NCBI GenBank assembly: GCA_018065145.1 | Contig: JAGHTW010000221.1 | Span: forward strand, 1 to 32,074 | Direction of reading: 5' to 3' | Source of the DNA: Candidatus Prevotella equi | GTDB lineage: Bacteria; Bacteroidota; Bacteroidia; Bacteroidales; Bacteroidaceae | Length of the DNA stretch: 32,074 nt | Shown here: in pieces, positions 24,453 to 32,063 of the stretch | Numbering within the stretch: position 1 is the stretch's first letter | How the letters are laid out: each line of letters starts with the position of its first letter | The notes under the pieces: model-generated | Seen by the model: only the letters and a program-made list of their open reading frames with translations | Told to the model about the DNA's origin: nothing | The model's database searches: none | Made by a program: the position numbers and the translations under genes

Positions 24453-26813
24453 CTACACTAACCACGCTACGACGTAGGCAATGAGGCATTGTCCGATGAC
24501 AACGGCGAGGGCGTACTGCGTGCCTATCTCGCGACGTATGGAGGCGATGGCTGCTACGCATGGAGTATAGAGCAGACAGAAGACCAGGAACGGCAGTGCC
24601 CAACCGTCTTCAAGAGGCAAAGTGGCGAGAGAAGCTCCGTTGAGGAGCACGATGAGTGTTGACACTACACTCTCCTTTGCCATAAAGCCACCTATGAGCG
24701 CCGTGGCAAGACGCCAGTCGCCAAAGCCAAGTGGCGCAAACAATGGCGCTATGACGGATGCTATCTGACCAAGGATGCTCTGCGAAGAGTCATCGACAAG
24801 CTGCAGATGGAACGAGAAACTCTGCATGAACCATATCACAATGCTCGCCATGAAGATGACGGTGAAGGCGCGTTCGATGAAGTCGCGGGCCTTTTCCCAC
24901 AACAACAGCACCGTAGTGCGGATGCCAGGCATGCGGTAGTTAGGCAGTTCCATGACAAACGGCACCGCTTCGCCTCGGAATACCACCCTTATGAGAAGTG
25001 CGCAGATTATTCCCACGACGATACCGAGAAGATAGAGTCCGCACATGACGATGGCGGCATTGTCTGGGAAGAACGCAGCACAGAAGAAGGCGTAGATAGG
25101 CAGTTTTGCAGTGCATGACATGAAGGGCGTGAGCATGACGGTAAGGCAACGGTCGCGGTGTGACGGCAGCGTACGGCTACTCATTACCGCTGGCACGCTA
25201 CAGCCGAAGCCGATGAGCAACGGCACGATGCTACGGCCCGAAAGTCCTAACCTACGCAGCGGACGGTCCATGACGAAGGCTATGCGAGCCATATATCCGC
25301 TGTCCTCGAGCATGGACAGGAAGAAGAACAGCGTGACGATGATCGGTACGAAGCTGGCTACGCTGCCTACGCCGGCATAGATACCGTCGATGATAAGCGA
25401 ACGCAGCGTGTCATCTACGTTCCATTGCTGCATGGTAGCATCGGTGACGTCGGTGAACCATTCTATTGCTCCTTCCAACCACTCCTGCATAGTGCCGCCA
25501 ATGACGTCGAACGTCAGCCAGAATATCACCGCCATGATAGCCAGGAAGGTAGGTATGGCGGTCCAACGACCCGTCAGCACACGGTCTATGAGAGAGGAAC
25601 GCAGTTGTTCCTTTGACTCCTTAGGATGCACTACGGTGCTGGAACAGAGACGTTCGATGAACGTATAACGCATGTCTGCCATGGCAGCAGAGCGGTCCAT
25701 GCCGCGTTCTTCTTCCATCTGTTTGAGGATATGTTCTATGGTCTTTTGCTCGTTGATGGAGAGGTCAAGGCGTTCCATGACGAGATGGTCGCCCTCTACG
25801 AGCTTGGCAGTGGCAAAACGCAATGGTATGCCGGCACGCTCGGCGTGGTCCTCCACAAGGTGCATGATGGCATGCAGACAACGATGCACGGCGCCCTTAT
25901 GGTCTTCTGGCGAACAGAAGTCCTGACGCGCTGGCGTCTCATGGTATTTCGCCACGTGAATGGCGTGGCTGACAAGCTCATCAACGCCTTGATTCTTCGA
26001 TGCGGTGATTGGTACGACAGGTATTCCGAGCAACTGCTCCATGCGGTTGACGTCAATGGTGCCGCCGTTATTCTCCATCTCATCCATGAAGTTAAGGGCA
26101 AGAACCATAGGAAGGCCTAACTCCATCAGCTGCATGGTGAGGTAAAGGTTACGCTCTATGTTAGTGGAATCAACGATATTGATGATGGCACCGACGCTAT
26201 CGGCGTTGTTTGACAACGAGAGGAGATAGTCACGGCTGACAATCTCTTCGGTAGTGTATGGCGACAGGCTGTATATGCCTGGCAGGTCAACGACGGTGGC
26301 ATTGCTATGACCGCGTATGACGCCGCTCTTCTGATCTACCGTCACGCCAGGGAAATTGCCTACGTGCTGATTGGCACCGGTAAGCTGGTTGAAAAGCGTT
26401 GTCTTACCGCAGTTCTGGTTGCCGGCAAGGGCGAAGGTGATGTTCTTTTCCGTCATCTTCTTGCTGCCGTGGCTCTCTACCTCTGGCTTACGGTCACCCA
26501 CGTGTGGCTCACCATAACCCGGGTGTGGCGCATGATGGTGATAAGAGTTCACCTTTGGCAGTTCTCCAGCAACCACGGTGTCATCACTTGCACCTTCATT
26601 CACTGTTATCTTTGCCGCATCATCCTTGCGCAGCGTCAGTTCATAACCCTGCACGACAAGCTGCATAGGGTCGCCCATAGGAGCAAACTTACGCAACGTT
26701 ACCACAGCACCGGGAATAATACCCATATCAAGGAAGTGCTGGCGCAATGCACCATCACCACCTATAGCACATACACGCGCCGACTGACCTATGTTTAGTT
26801 CGCTAAGTTTCAT
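24453..26813 (-). CDS. feoB: FeoA-FeoB fusion, ferrous iron transporter
   Basis: GTP-driven Fe(II) uptake across the inner membrane. A longer frame starts at 26978, but its first 55 residues are non-coding in character; the ATG at 26813 begins the FeoA domain (MKLSELNIGQSARV ... FLDMGIIPGAVVTL) and gives 786 aa. FeoA spans about 1-75. A His-rich linker follows (YHHHAPHPGYGEPHVGDRKP, 91-110). FeoB G motifs: G1 GNQNCGKTT (131-139), G3 DLPG (176-179), G4 NFMD (241-244) and G5 ITASK (269-273). Then come the membrane gates: GFGCSVPAVMSSRTL, PFMSCTAKLPIYAFF, FMAKESVVSTLIV and TPCVAAIASIRREIG. FeoAB fusions are usual in Bacteroidota. The Cys-rich FeoB partner gene follows. A promoter-like -7 element lies just upstream. 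Confidence 0.96.
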   Translation of the reverse strand: MKLSELNIGQSARVCAIGGDGALRQHFLDMGIIPGAVVTLRKFAPMGDPMQLVVQGYELTLRKDDAAKITVNEGASDDTVVAGELPKVNSYHHHAPHPGYGEPHVGDRKPEVESHGSKKMTEKNITFALAGNQNCGKTTLFNQLTGANQHVGNFPGVTVDQKSGVIRGHSNATVVDLPGIYSLSPYTTEEIVSRDYLLSLSNNADSVGAIINIVDSTNIERNLYLTMQLMELGLPMVLALNFMDEMENNGGTIDVNRMEQLLGIPVVPITASKNQGVDELVSHAIHVAKYHETPARQDFCSPEDHKGAVHRCLHAIMHLVEDHAERAGIPLRFATAKLVEGDHLVMERLDLSINEQKTIEHILKQMEEERGMDRSAAMADMRYTFIERLCSSTVVHPKESKEQLRSSLIDRVLTGRWTAIPTFLAIMAVIFWLTFDVIGGTMQEWLEGAIEWFTDVTDATMQQWNVDDTLRSLIIDGIYAGVGSVASFVPIIVTLFFFLSMLEDSGYMARIAFVMDRPLRRLGLSGRSIVPLLIGFGCSVPAVMSSRTLPSHRDRCLTVMLTPFMSCTAKLPIYAFFCAAFFPDNAAIVMCGLYLLGIVVGIICALLIRVVFRGEAVPFVMELPNYRMPGIRTTVLLLWEKARDFIERAFTVIFMASIVIWFMQSFSFHLQLVDDSSQSILGQIASVIAPLFAPLGFGDWRLATALIGGFMAKESVVSTLIVLLNGASLATLPLEDGWALPFLVFCLLYTPCVAAIASIRREIGTQYALAVVIGQCLIAYVVAWLV

Positions 26814-26833
26814 AGTTTTTTTAATTTTCGCTA

Positions 26834-26841
26834 CAAAATTA
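26834..26841 (-). promoter_or_regulatory. Candidate -7 element for feoAB
   Basis: TAATTTTG on the minus strand, 21 bp before the feoAB start, fits TAnnTTTG. No TTTG appears at the -33 spacing, so this is a weak or activated promoter. It directly adjoins the T run of the upstream terminator. Confidence 0.38.
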
Positions 26842-26891
26842 CAAAAAAAGATTTGCAATTCCGTTGCATAAAGCAAAGAAATTGCAAATCT
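26842..26891 (-). terminator. Intrinsic terminator of the outer-membrane receptor gene
   Basis: Perfect 12-bp inverted repeat AGATTTGCAATT/AATTGCAAATCT (26849-26860 and 26880-26891) with a 19-nt loop. On the minus strand it is followed by TTTTTTTG. It lies 32 bp after the receptor stop. The same bases sit where a feoAB operator could be, so a dual role is possible. Confidence 0.7.
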
Positions 26892-26922
26892 CCTTGTGTA
26901 AATACCTAAGAATGAGTATTGA

Positions 26923-28917
26923 CTAGAACTTATACTTTGCGGTAAGGGACACGCTGCGTGTGATTTCCTCGCGTGCACCTTCAGAGATGTTGTTGTATGC
27001 CTGAGTGTATCGTGTTACGTCAGAGTATGAACTCTTGAAGATGTTGTTGGCACTGAGTATGAGTGTGAGCTTCTGACGTGGGAATTCCTTTTGCACTGAG
27101 GCATTGAGACAGAAGTCTGGTTTGAAGAAGTACCAGTTGCGCTCGCCTCCCTTGCTGTGCCATTTGGCATTGATAAGTATCAGCCAGTTTGACGGCAGTG
27201 AAATGGTATTGTCAAGACTCACGCGACAGAGTATGTCGTGAAGCTTATCCTTGCCGTTTGCCAGTTGCATGTAAAACCATTGCTTGTGGACGTTGACATT
27301 GAGTACTGGCGACCATATACCGATGCGTGGGGACAGTGTCGCATTGACATCAAACGCATCGTAGTCAGGAGCGTTGTAACTGACCGAACCATTCATCGTA
27401 CTGCATATAGGGTCGATATAATGCGTGTAGGTTGCTGTGAGATTAGCCCAGCTGTATTTCCAGTCAAGTGATGTGGTAACAACTCTCTCTGTCACGACTA
27501 TCCTGTCTTTCAAATGCCCCAGGTCCTTCGTGGCAAGACGAGTGTATCCAAGGTTTGGTCTCACACTACTCTGCGTATGATGCAGTGTGAATTGTGACTT
27601 GCCCTGCTTTGTCGTTATCTTGAGTGAAGGGAAGAAGAAGTCACGCTTCTTATGCATTTCACCATGAGTAAACAGCGCTCCCGCAACAGGGTCTTTATCA
27701 ACCTCCAACATAGATCCTACGGACATGTCCGCATCGAGTAACATCATCAAGCCATCGTCAGGGAACGGCTGGTATGAGGTGCTGCGATGCTCGTAACGCA
27801 GTCCACCCTCAATAGTCCATCTGCCGAACTGCTGAGACGCGGAGGCGAAGACGCCTATGGTGTGGTCGGGTTGTTCTGAATGCGTCCTGAAGAATACTTG
27901 CTCATTATCCTCAACATTATAGTTGTCTTCATACCTGATTTTCTCCATATAATCGTATTCATGCTCCGCACCTATTGACAGATTACCCTTTCCTATATCT
28001 GTTTTTGCTCGGGCGTATGAACGGACGTTGGACTGCTTTCGCAGATAGTAAGCGAATGATTTGGGACTATAACCGTTTTCTTCTATGTTGTTGAAGAAGG
28101 TGTTGTTGCCCACAGTAAGGTTCCATGCTCTCAACGTGCCTGAGTATTCAAATCCTACGTTATGGCGCGTCTCGGAGTTTCTGTCTATCTTGGATGTCTC
28201 GGGAGTGTAGGTGCGGTTTTTGCATAGCCTCGTATAAGTGTATTGCAGCGTCAGTAGATTTTTGTCGCTGAAGGCATAGGAACCAAACAATGCACCCGTG
28301 ATTCTCTGCCTGTACTTGTCGGGCGTCTGCACGTTCTCTTCCTTAGATATAAGTGTCTGATCCTTATAGTGGTATTTGAAGGATTTTTTGTTGAAATTCT
28401 TATACTCCTCGTTGTATGCAAGGTGTGTTCCCAATTGTAATGCTTTCTTTTTCCACACCAGCGTCGCCTCAACATTGGAAGCAAGCTTGCGGCTAAGGTC
28501 AAAGCGAAGTGTTCCATCACCCGCCAGTCCATCAGCAGACTTCTTTACAAGATTAATAACGATGACAGCCTGTACGTCCTTTTCGTATTCCGCACCTGGC
28601 TGCGTCATGACAGTAATGCTACTAACATAGTTTGCAGCTATACGCAACAGTTCCGTCACATCCATCACCTTGCGATTGCCTATATATATAGCTGGTGTAC
28701 CACGGCCTATGACGTTAATATCATCGTCTGATACACTTACCTTCGGAATCTGCTTCAGCACATCAATAACGAAAGGCAGACGCGACAACTCCGTTCCTTC
28801 CACCTTTATTACCAGGTTTTCTTCATTTGCAGAATCACCTTGCTGACCATATACATCGATGGTCAGCAAGGTGAAAAACAGTAATAGCATTGTGAACAGA
28901 AGGTGTTGTCTTCTCAT
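26923..28917 (-). CDS. Outer-membrane beta-barrel receptor (TonB-dependent type, OMP_b-brl_3-like)
   Basis: The frame opens at 28956, but the ATG at 28917 gives a proper signal peptide (MRRQHLLFTMLLLFFTLLTI ... VYGQQ), so 664 aa. There is no CarboxypepD_reg domain. A plug-like domain follows (LPFVIDVLKQIPKVSVSDDD, VIGRGTPAIYIGNRKVMDV, ELLRIAANYVSSITVMTQPG, AEYEKDVQAVIVINLVKK), then a barrel of alternating strands ending in VSLTAKYKF. This matches the Bacteroidota outer-membrane receptors with a plug and an OMP_b-brl_3 barrel. The ligand is unknown. Neighbouring feoAB hints at a metal link, but a terminator separates them. The gene starts 41 bp after the Rpn-family gene stop, so read-through from that gene is likely. 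Confidence 0.85.
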   Translation of the reverse strand: MRRQHLLFTMLLLFFTLLTIDVYGQQGDSANEENLVIKVEGTELSRLPFVIDVLKQIPKVSVSDDDINVIGRGTPAIYIGNRKVMDVTELLRIAANYVSSITVMTQPGAEYEKDVQAVIVINLVKKSADGLAGDGTLRFDLSRKLASNVEATLVWKKKALQLGTHLAYNEEYKNFNKKSFKYHYKDQTLISKEENVQTPDKYRQRITGALFGSYAFSDKNLLTLQYTYTRLCKNRTYTPETSKIDRNSETRHNVGFEYSGTLRAWNLTVGNNTFFNNIEENGYSPKSFAYYLRKQSNVRSYARAKTDIGKGNLSIGAEHEYDYMEKIRYEDNYNVEDNEQVFFRTHSEQPDHTIGVFASASQQFGRWTIEGGLRYEHRSTSYQPFPDDGLMMLLDADMSVGSMLEVDKDPVAGALFTHGEMHKKRDFFFPSLKITTKQGKSQFTLHHTQSSVRPNLGYTRLATKDLGHLKDRIVVTERVVTTSLDWKYSWANLTATYTHYIDPICSTMNGSVSYNAPDYDAFDVNATLSPRIGIWSPVLNVNVHKQWFYMQLANGKDKLHDILCRVSLDNTISLPSNWLILINAKWHSKGGERNWYFFKPDFCLNASVQKEFPRQKLTLILSANNIFKSSYSDVTRYTQAYNNISEGAREEITRSVSLTAKYKF

Positions 28918-28958
28918 TGTATATCGATTTAACAATAAACGCAACCACTCAGACACTG

Positions 28959-29996
28959 TTATAGTTTCTCTATTTCCTCAGCAGGCAGCCCTGTCATGGA
29001 TGAAATCTGCTCTGCAGAGAATCCTGCATCTCTCAGTGCTTTAGCTGAAACTAAGAGGGCATTTTTCTGCTCAGCTATCTGATTGGACTGCTCGGCTATC
29101 TGATTGGACTGCTCGGCTATCTGATTGGATTGCTCAGCTATCTGATTGGATTGCTCGGCTATCTGATTGGATTGCTCGGCTATCTGATTGGATTGCTCAA
29201 CTATCTTTGTGTCTTGCTCCTTGATTTTTTCATCGCGCATCATGATGGCGGTATCTCGATTCTCTATTGCCTGAAAATATTCTTCCTCCACGTTCATATC
29301 CTGACGCACCTTGGCATCAGAGGCTGCCGAGAGAAGTCGGGTGATTATACGATTCATCTCCTCATCGCCTTCATATACTGTCTCGTCAATGTTCAATACC
29401 TGACGATTCTTCTTGTCCTTGTGTGTCTGGTCGAATACACTCAATACCTTTTCCAACCTGTTATTGACACGTCCGCGCAGCAGCGGTATCTGAACGATTA
29501 TGCTGTCATGCACGAGGCTTTCCACGAAAGGATCTGGTATTCCCTTCGTAACCTCCTGTCCATTATAGTCGTATGACTTATGACGTACATAGATTACGGA
29601 TTCTTCTATATCTCCCACCCTATGACCAAGAAGATACACGGTTATCATCGGCAGACCATAGCCTTCAGGATTCTCTTCTTTTATGATATTGTCCGGGTCG
29701 GCATATTGTGTACCAAGATACTGGCGGAAGCGTAGTGTCTCCGTCTCAAGCCACGTCTTCTGCAACTCTATAAGTATAAGTTTCAGCGAACCGTCATCCT
29801 GACGCACTTGTGCACCGAAGTCTATTCGGAACATGGAGATCTTGTCGCGCGTGCCGTTGGTGTATTCATGCTTACGTACATGTACTTCCACCACCTCACG
29901 CTGAAGCAATGCGGAGAGCAGTGTACGAGCTACGCGTTCATCTTCCACAAGATATTTGAACACGGTATCGAAGATAGGATTAGCAACTGTCAGCAT
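28959..29996 (-). CDS. Rpn/PD-(D/E)XK nuclease-family transposase-like protein with heptad repeats
   Basis: 345 aa. The N-terminal 230 residues match the PD-(D/E)XK 'transposase' family (PF12784-like), common as lone genes in Bacteroidota: NPIFDTVFKYLVEDERVART, FRIDFGAQVRQ (Asp59 region), LILIELQKTW (catalytic-type E-x-Q at 77-79), FRQYLGTQYADP and YVRHKSYDYNGQEV. The C-terminal part is a coiled coil with six perfect copies of EQSNQIA, then a short tail AGFSAEQISSMTGLPAEEI that resembles a helix-turn-helix-like segment seen at the end of relatives. Members are implicated in recombination-promoting DNA cleavage; here no terminal inverted repeats were found, so it is not an active element as seen. 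It is preceded by its own promoter. Confidence 0.88.
   Translation of the reverse strand: MLTVANPIFDTVFKYLVEDERVARTLLSALLQREVVEVHVRKHEYTNGTRDKISMFRIDFGAQVRQDDGSLKLILIELQKTWLETETLRFRQYLGTQYADPDNIIKEENPEGYGLPMITVYLLGHRVGDIEESVIYVRHKSYDYNGQEVTKGIPDPFVESLVHDSIIVQIPLLRGRVNNRLEKVLSVFDQTHKDKKNRQVLNIDETVYEGDEEMNRIITRLLSAASDAKVRQDMNVEEEYFQAIENRDTAIMMRDEKIKEQDTKIVEQSNQIAEQSNQIAEQSNQIAEQSNQIAEQSNQIAEQSNQIAEQKNALLVSAKALRDAGFSAEQISSMTGLPAEEIEKL
29074..29199 (-). repeat. Six 21-bp tandem repeats coding for EQSNQIA
   Basis: Units of exactly 21 bp start at 29074, 29095, 29116, 29137, 29158 and 29179. They differ only at synonymous positions (GGACTG/GGATTG, CTCAG/CTCGG). Unit length is a multiple of three, so copy-number change would keep the frame and only lengthen or shorten the coiled coil. 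Confidence 0.95.
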
Positions 29997-30030
29997 ATAA
30001 GTAAGTAATCAAAATTGTTTTAACTGGTGA

Positions 30031-30062
30031 CAAAGTTACAAACTTTTTTCTTTCCGTACAAT
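30031..30062 (-). promoter_or_regulatory. Promoter for the Rpn-family gene
   Basis: Minus strand: ATTG at 30062-30059, 20-nt spacer, TAACTTTG at 30038-30031, 34 bp before the start codon. The -7 element is exact; the -33 has one mismatch. Confidence 0.62.
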
Positions 30063-30116
30063 AGATTATATCGTTTTTCTTCGTATTTATCGCAAAAAGC
30101 CATATAAACAGAAGGG

Positions 30117-30140
30117 CCTGGCAACTTCACAGTCACCAGG
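30117..30140 (-). terminator. Weak hairpin after the DUF4488-like gene
   Basis: CCTGG (30117-30121) and CCAGG (30136-30140) with a partly paired interior. No clear T run on the minus strand, so terminator function is uncertain. The rest of the 29997-30217 gap holds the Rpn promoter and AT-rich sequence. Confidence 0.3.
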
Positions 30141-30217
30141 TTCCGTTATTTACTAACCTTAAATAATGTTCTCTATTCTTTTTCTTTCCTTGCCAAGAAA
30201 AAGACACGCAGATGACG

Positions 30218-30724
30218 TTACTTCTTGAAGATGTGCTTCTTCATCAGAGCCTGTATGTTCTCTGGTGAAGACTGGTTTGCCTTACACTTGTCAACGATAT
30301 GTTGTGTGAGTGCCTCAGGCATGTCCGTCACCTTCTTCCATATGTCGATACGGTTCATCCAGCGTCCCTTGCTGGTGGTCTTGTCAACCCACTGGTAGGT
30401 GATAGGCTTTCGTCCCATCTCACTGTACTGTCCGTTCTTGAGGTAATAGGTGCCGTACTCATGTGGCAGCACACGGTAAGTGCCATCCTTCTGCTTCACA
30501 ATCTGCGCACAGGCGTATTCGCCATTGGCACGATAGACCTTCACCTGATTGTAACTGTCGGTAATGAACTCCTTACTCTCGCCCTCGTACTTCATGGACG
30601 ACATGATCCACACGCCGATTATTTCCTTATCGGCAATCTTTGCCTGTGCGAAGGTGTTGGTAGCATTGACCATTGTTAGGAGCATCATTGCAACGAATGC
30701 TGCGATTCTTTTTACATTCTTCAT
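30218..30724 (-). CDS. Small secreted DUF4488-like protein
   Basis: 168 aa with a signal peptide ending NTFAQA (about residue 28) and no lipobox, so probably periplasmic. The body (EIIGVWIMSSMKYEGE, VKVYRANGEYACAQI, EYGTYYLKNGQYSEMG, WMNRIDIWKKVT) has the G-V-W opening and beta-rich pattern of lipocalin-like DUF4488 proteins of Bacteroidota. The C-terminal 35 residues are helical and basic. The periplasmic part of the neighbouring regulator (INGVWVLQEEE, CYYACQMTIAPNG) shows the same pattern, suggesting shared ligand type or origin. It has its own promoter with a 5' leader of about 100 nt containing one G/C-rich repeat. Function unknown. Confidence 0.78.
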   Translation of the reverse strand: MKNVKRIAAFVAMMLLTMVNATNTFAQAKIADKEIIGVWIMSSMKYEGESKEFITDSYNQVKVYRANGEYACAQIVKQKDGTYRVLPHEYGTYYLKNGQYSEMGRKPITYQWVDKTTSKGRWMNRIDIWKKVTDMPEALTQHIVDKCKANQSSPENIQALMKKHIFKK

Positions 30725-30768
30725 AATAGTGTAATTGTTTTAGTTAATGATTGCGATTTCCATGTCAG

Positions 30769-30803
30769 AGCCCCACCCCGACCCTCACCCAAAAGGGAGG
30801 GAG
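30769..30803 (-). repeat. G/C-rich hairpin repeat in a predicted 5' leader
   Basis: Minus strand: TCCCTCCCTTTTGGGTGAGG then GTCGGGGTGGGGCT. It lies between the promoter at 30832-30863 and the DUF4488-like start codon, with the G-rich strand in the mRNA. Same family as 22040 and 24423. Confidence 0.82.
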
Positions 30804-30831
30804 AAGTTTACGCCATGAAGGATTTCGAATG

Positions 30832-30863
30832 CAAAGGTATTGTGTTTTTCACCTATTGCCAAA
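30832..30863 (-). promoter_or_regulatory. Bacteroidota-type promoter for the DUF4488-like gene
   Basis: Minus strand: TTTG at 30863-30860, 20-nt spacer, TACCTTTG at 30839-30832. Exact consensus. Confidence 0.8.
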
Positions 30864-30901
30864 CATTTCGTTTTGCACTTACTTGGCAAGTGTTTTCCTG
30901 T

Positions 30902-30920
30902 GTTTGCAGATTGTTTGCAA
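30902..30920. promoter_or_regulatory. Operator-like 19-mer, copy 1
   Basis: Plus strand GTTTGCAGATTGTTTGCAA, containing a direct repeat of GTTTGCA at 11-bp spacing. It differs at one of 19 bases from 32045-32063. Its centre lies about 75 bp upstream of the centre of the DUF4488-like -7 element. Confidence 0.6.
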
Positions 30921-30929
30921 GGCCATCAC

Positions 30930-30954
30930 TCCCCTAAGGGGAGACGGAGGGGGC
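30930..30954 (+). repeat. Divergent G/C-rich hairpin repeat after a stop codon
   Basis: CTCCCCTAAGGGGAGACGGA then GGGGG, ending two bases before the regulator stop codon on the minus strand. Stem CTCCCC/GGGGAG. It has the same hairpin and position as the repeat after feoAB, but the G-rich arm is diverged. Confidence 0.65.
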
Positions 30955-30956
30955 TC

Positions 30957-31988
30957 CTACAGCGATAGCACGAACTTGTCCCAATCTTTGCTGCTGCCTT
31001 TCTTTCCAAACACCTTCTTGTATAAACGGCTACGTATGCTGCTGATACTGCTTGTATCCTTGCAAAGCACGTCGGCAATCTCCGACGGCGTGGCGTTAAG
31101 CTTTAGTAGAAGGCACACCTGATACTCCACCTGCGACATGGTATAGAGCGACAGCAGCGTGCTGGTGAATCGCGGATAGACACTTTGAAACTGCTGTTCT
31201 ATCGCATCCCAGTCAGCTTTCTTCAGTCGTTCTCCGTTGCTTATGCGCTTTCGTAGCGATAGATAGAAATCGCTTTTATGGAACTCATCGGCAACATTGT
31301 CCATAGCCTGTCGCACTGGTTCTGGCAAGGTCTCACGTTCCTGTTCTATCCGCCTCAGCTCCTGTTCTACGCGTTTCTTGTTCCGGTATAGATTGATGGC
31401 GTAGTTCATGAACAACATAAACGCCACGATGACAACCGCAAGGACATACAACAGTGCGTGGTTGGTGCTCTGCAGTTCCTCCTCCGTATCGGAGAAGACA
31501 TAGCGCAGCGCTTCGCCTTCCTCACGTTCCATGTCTATTCTTACTATGCGCTTGATCTCCTTGCAGCGCTTCTCGTTGATGCCCCTGTATAGCCTCCACG
31601 TATATCTCCAGCCAGACTCTTGGATGATCATCATAGAGTCGCTGACTATTGTCAACGGATTGGTGTTGTCCTCCTGCAGATAGAGGATGTTGCCGTGTCC
31701 CTTGTCAATGAAGGTGTAGCCCTTCATGGCGGCAGGATAGATTACGTTGCCGTTAGGGGCGATTGTCATCTGGCACGCATAATAACAGCTGTCGTCGTAG
31801 ATGCGCAGCCACTTAGTGCCGTTGTCCGGATACTGGTATTTGTAGCCGGCAGGAGTCTCTTCCTCCTGCAATACCCATACACCGTTGATGCTGAACCCTG
31901 CTTGCCTGTCCTCGCCACAGGACATGAAGAAGGCAGTAACGACCATTGCCGCTACTGCCAGTGTGTGTGTTATGTTAAAATGTCTCAT
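30957..31988 (-). CDS. Membrane-spanning regulator: periplasmic DUF4488-like sensor, transmembrane helix, C-terminal HTH
   Basis: The frame opens at 32063, but that start would lie upstream of the promoter's -7 element; the ATG at 31988 gives 343 aa with a lipobox FFMSC (Cys24). Residues 30-140 resemble the neighbouring secreted protein (INGVWVLQEEETPAGYK, CYYACQMTIAPNG). One transmembrane helix follows at about 178-199 (LLYVLAVVIVAFMLFMNYAI), then a charged coiled coil to about 220. The cytosolic end has a LuxR-like helix-turn-helix at about 284-325 (MSQVEYQVCLLLKLNATPSE, IADVLCKDTSSISSIRSRLY). This layout implies direct signalling from periplasm to DNA in one polypeptide. Likely targets are its own gene and the DUF4488-like gene, which share an upstream 19-mer. 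The ligand is unknown. Confidence 0.8.
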   Translation of the reverse strand: MRHFNITHTLAVAAMVVTAFFMSCGEDRQAGFSINGVWVLQEEETPAGYKYQYPDNGTKWLRIYDDSCYYACQMTIAPNGNVIYPAAMKGYTFIDKGHGNILYLQEDNTNPLTIVSDSMMIIQESGWRYTWRLYRGINEKRCKEIKRIVRIDMEREEGEALRYVFSDTEEELQSTNHALLYVLAVVIVAFMLFMNYAINLYRNKKRVEQELRRIEQERETLPEPVRQAMDNVADEFHKSDFYLSLRKRISNGERLKKADWDAIEQQFQSVYPRFTSTLLSLYTMSQVEYQVCLLLKLNATPSEIADVLCKDTSSISSIRSRLYKKVFGKKGSSKDWDKFVLSL

Positions 31989-32005
31989 GCTATTTCTTTT
32001 GCTTG

Positions 32006-32036
32006 CAAAGGTACTGCAATTCCCACAAACAGCAAA
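32006..32036 (-). promoter_or_regulatory. Bacteroidota-type promoter for the membrane regulator
   Basis: Minus strand: TTTG at 32036-32033, 19-nt spacer, TACCTTTG at 32013-32006, 17 bp before the chosen start codon. It supports the downstream start at 31988. Confidence 0.78.
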
Positions 32037-32044
32037 AGAAACCA

Positions 32045-32063
32045 GTTTGCAAATTGTTTGCAA
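32045..32063. promoter_or_regulatory. Operator-like 19-mer, copy 2
   Basis: Plus strand GTTTGCAAATTGTTTGCAA, 18 of 19 identical to 30902-30920. It lies 8 bp upstream of the regulator's -33 element. Confidence 0.6.

Noticed and set aside
26849..26891. Fur box for feoAB
   Set aside because: The dyad does not resemble a Fur box, and its T tract fits a terminator better; a regulatory role is kept only as a hypothesis.
26814..26978. 55-residue N-terminal extension of FeoAB
   Set aside because: It runs through the terminator and promoter-like region, and FeoA domains begin at the MKLSEL start; the extension has no protein-like pattern.
28918..28956. 13-residue extension of the outer-membrane receptor
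   Set aside because: It would place unusual residues ahead of a complete signal peptide starting at 28917.
28959..29996. Active insertion sequence around the Rpn-family gene
   Set aside because: No terminal inverted repeats or target duplications were found; such genes usually occur alone.
31989..32063. 25-residue extension of the membrane regulator
   Set aside because: It covers the consensus promoter and the operator-like 19-mer and would spoil the lipoprotein signal peptide.
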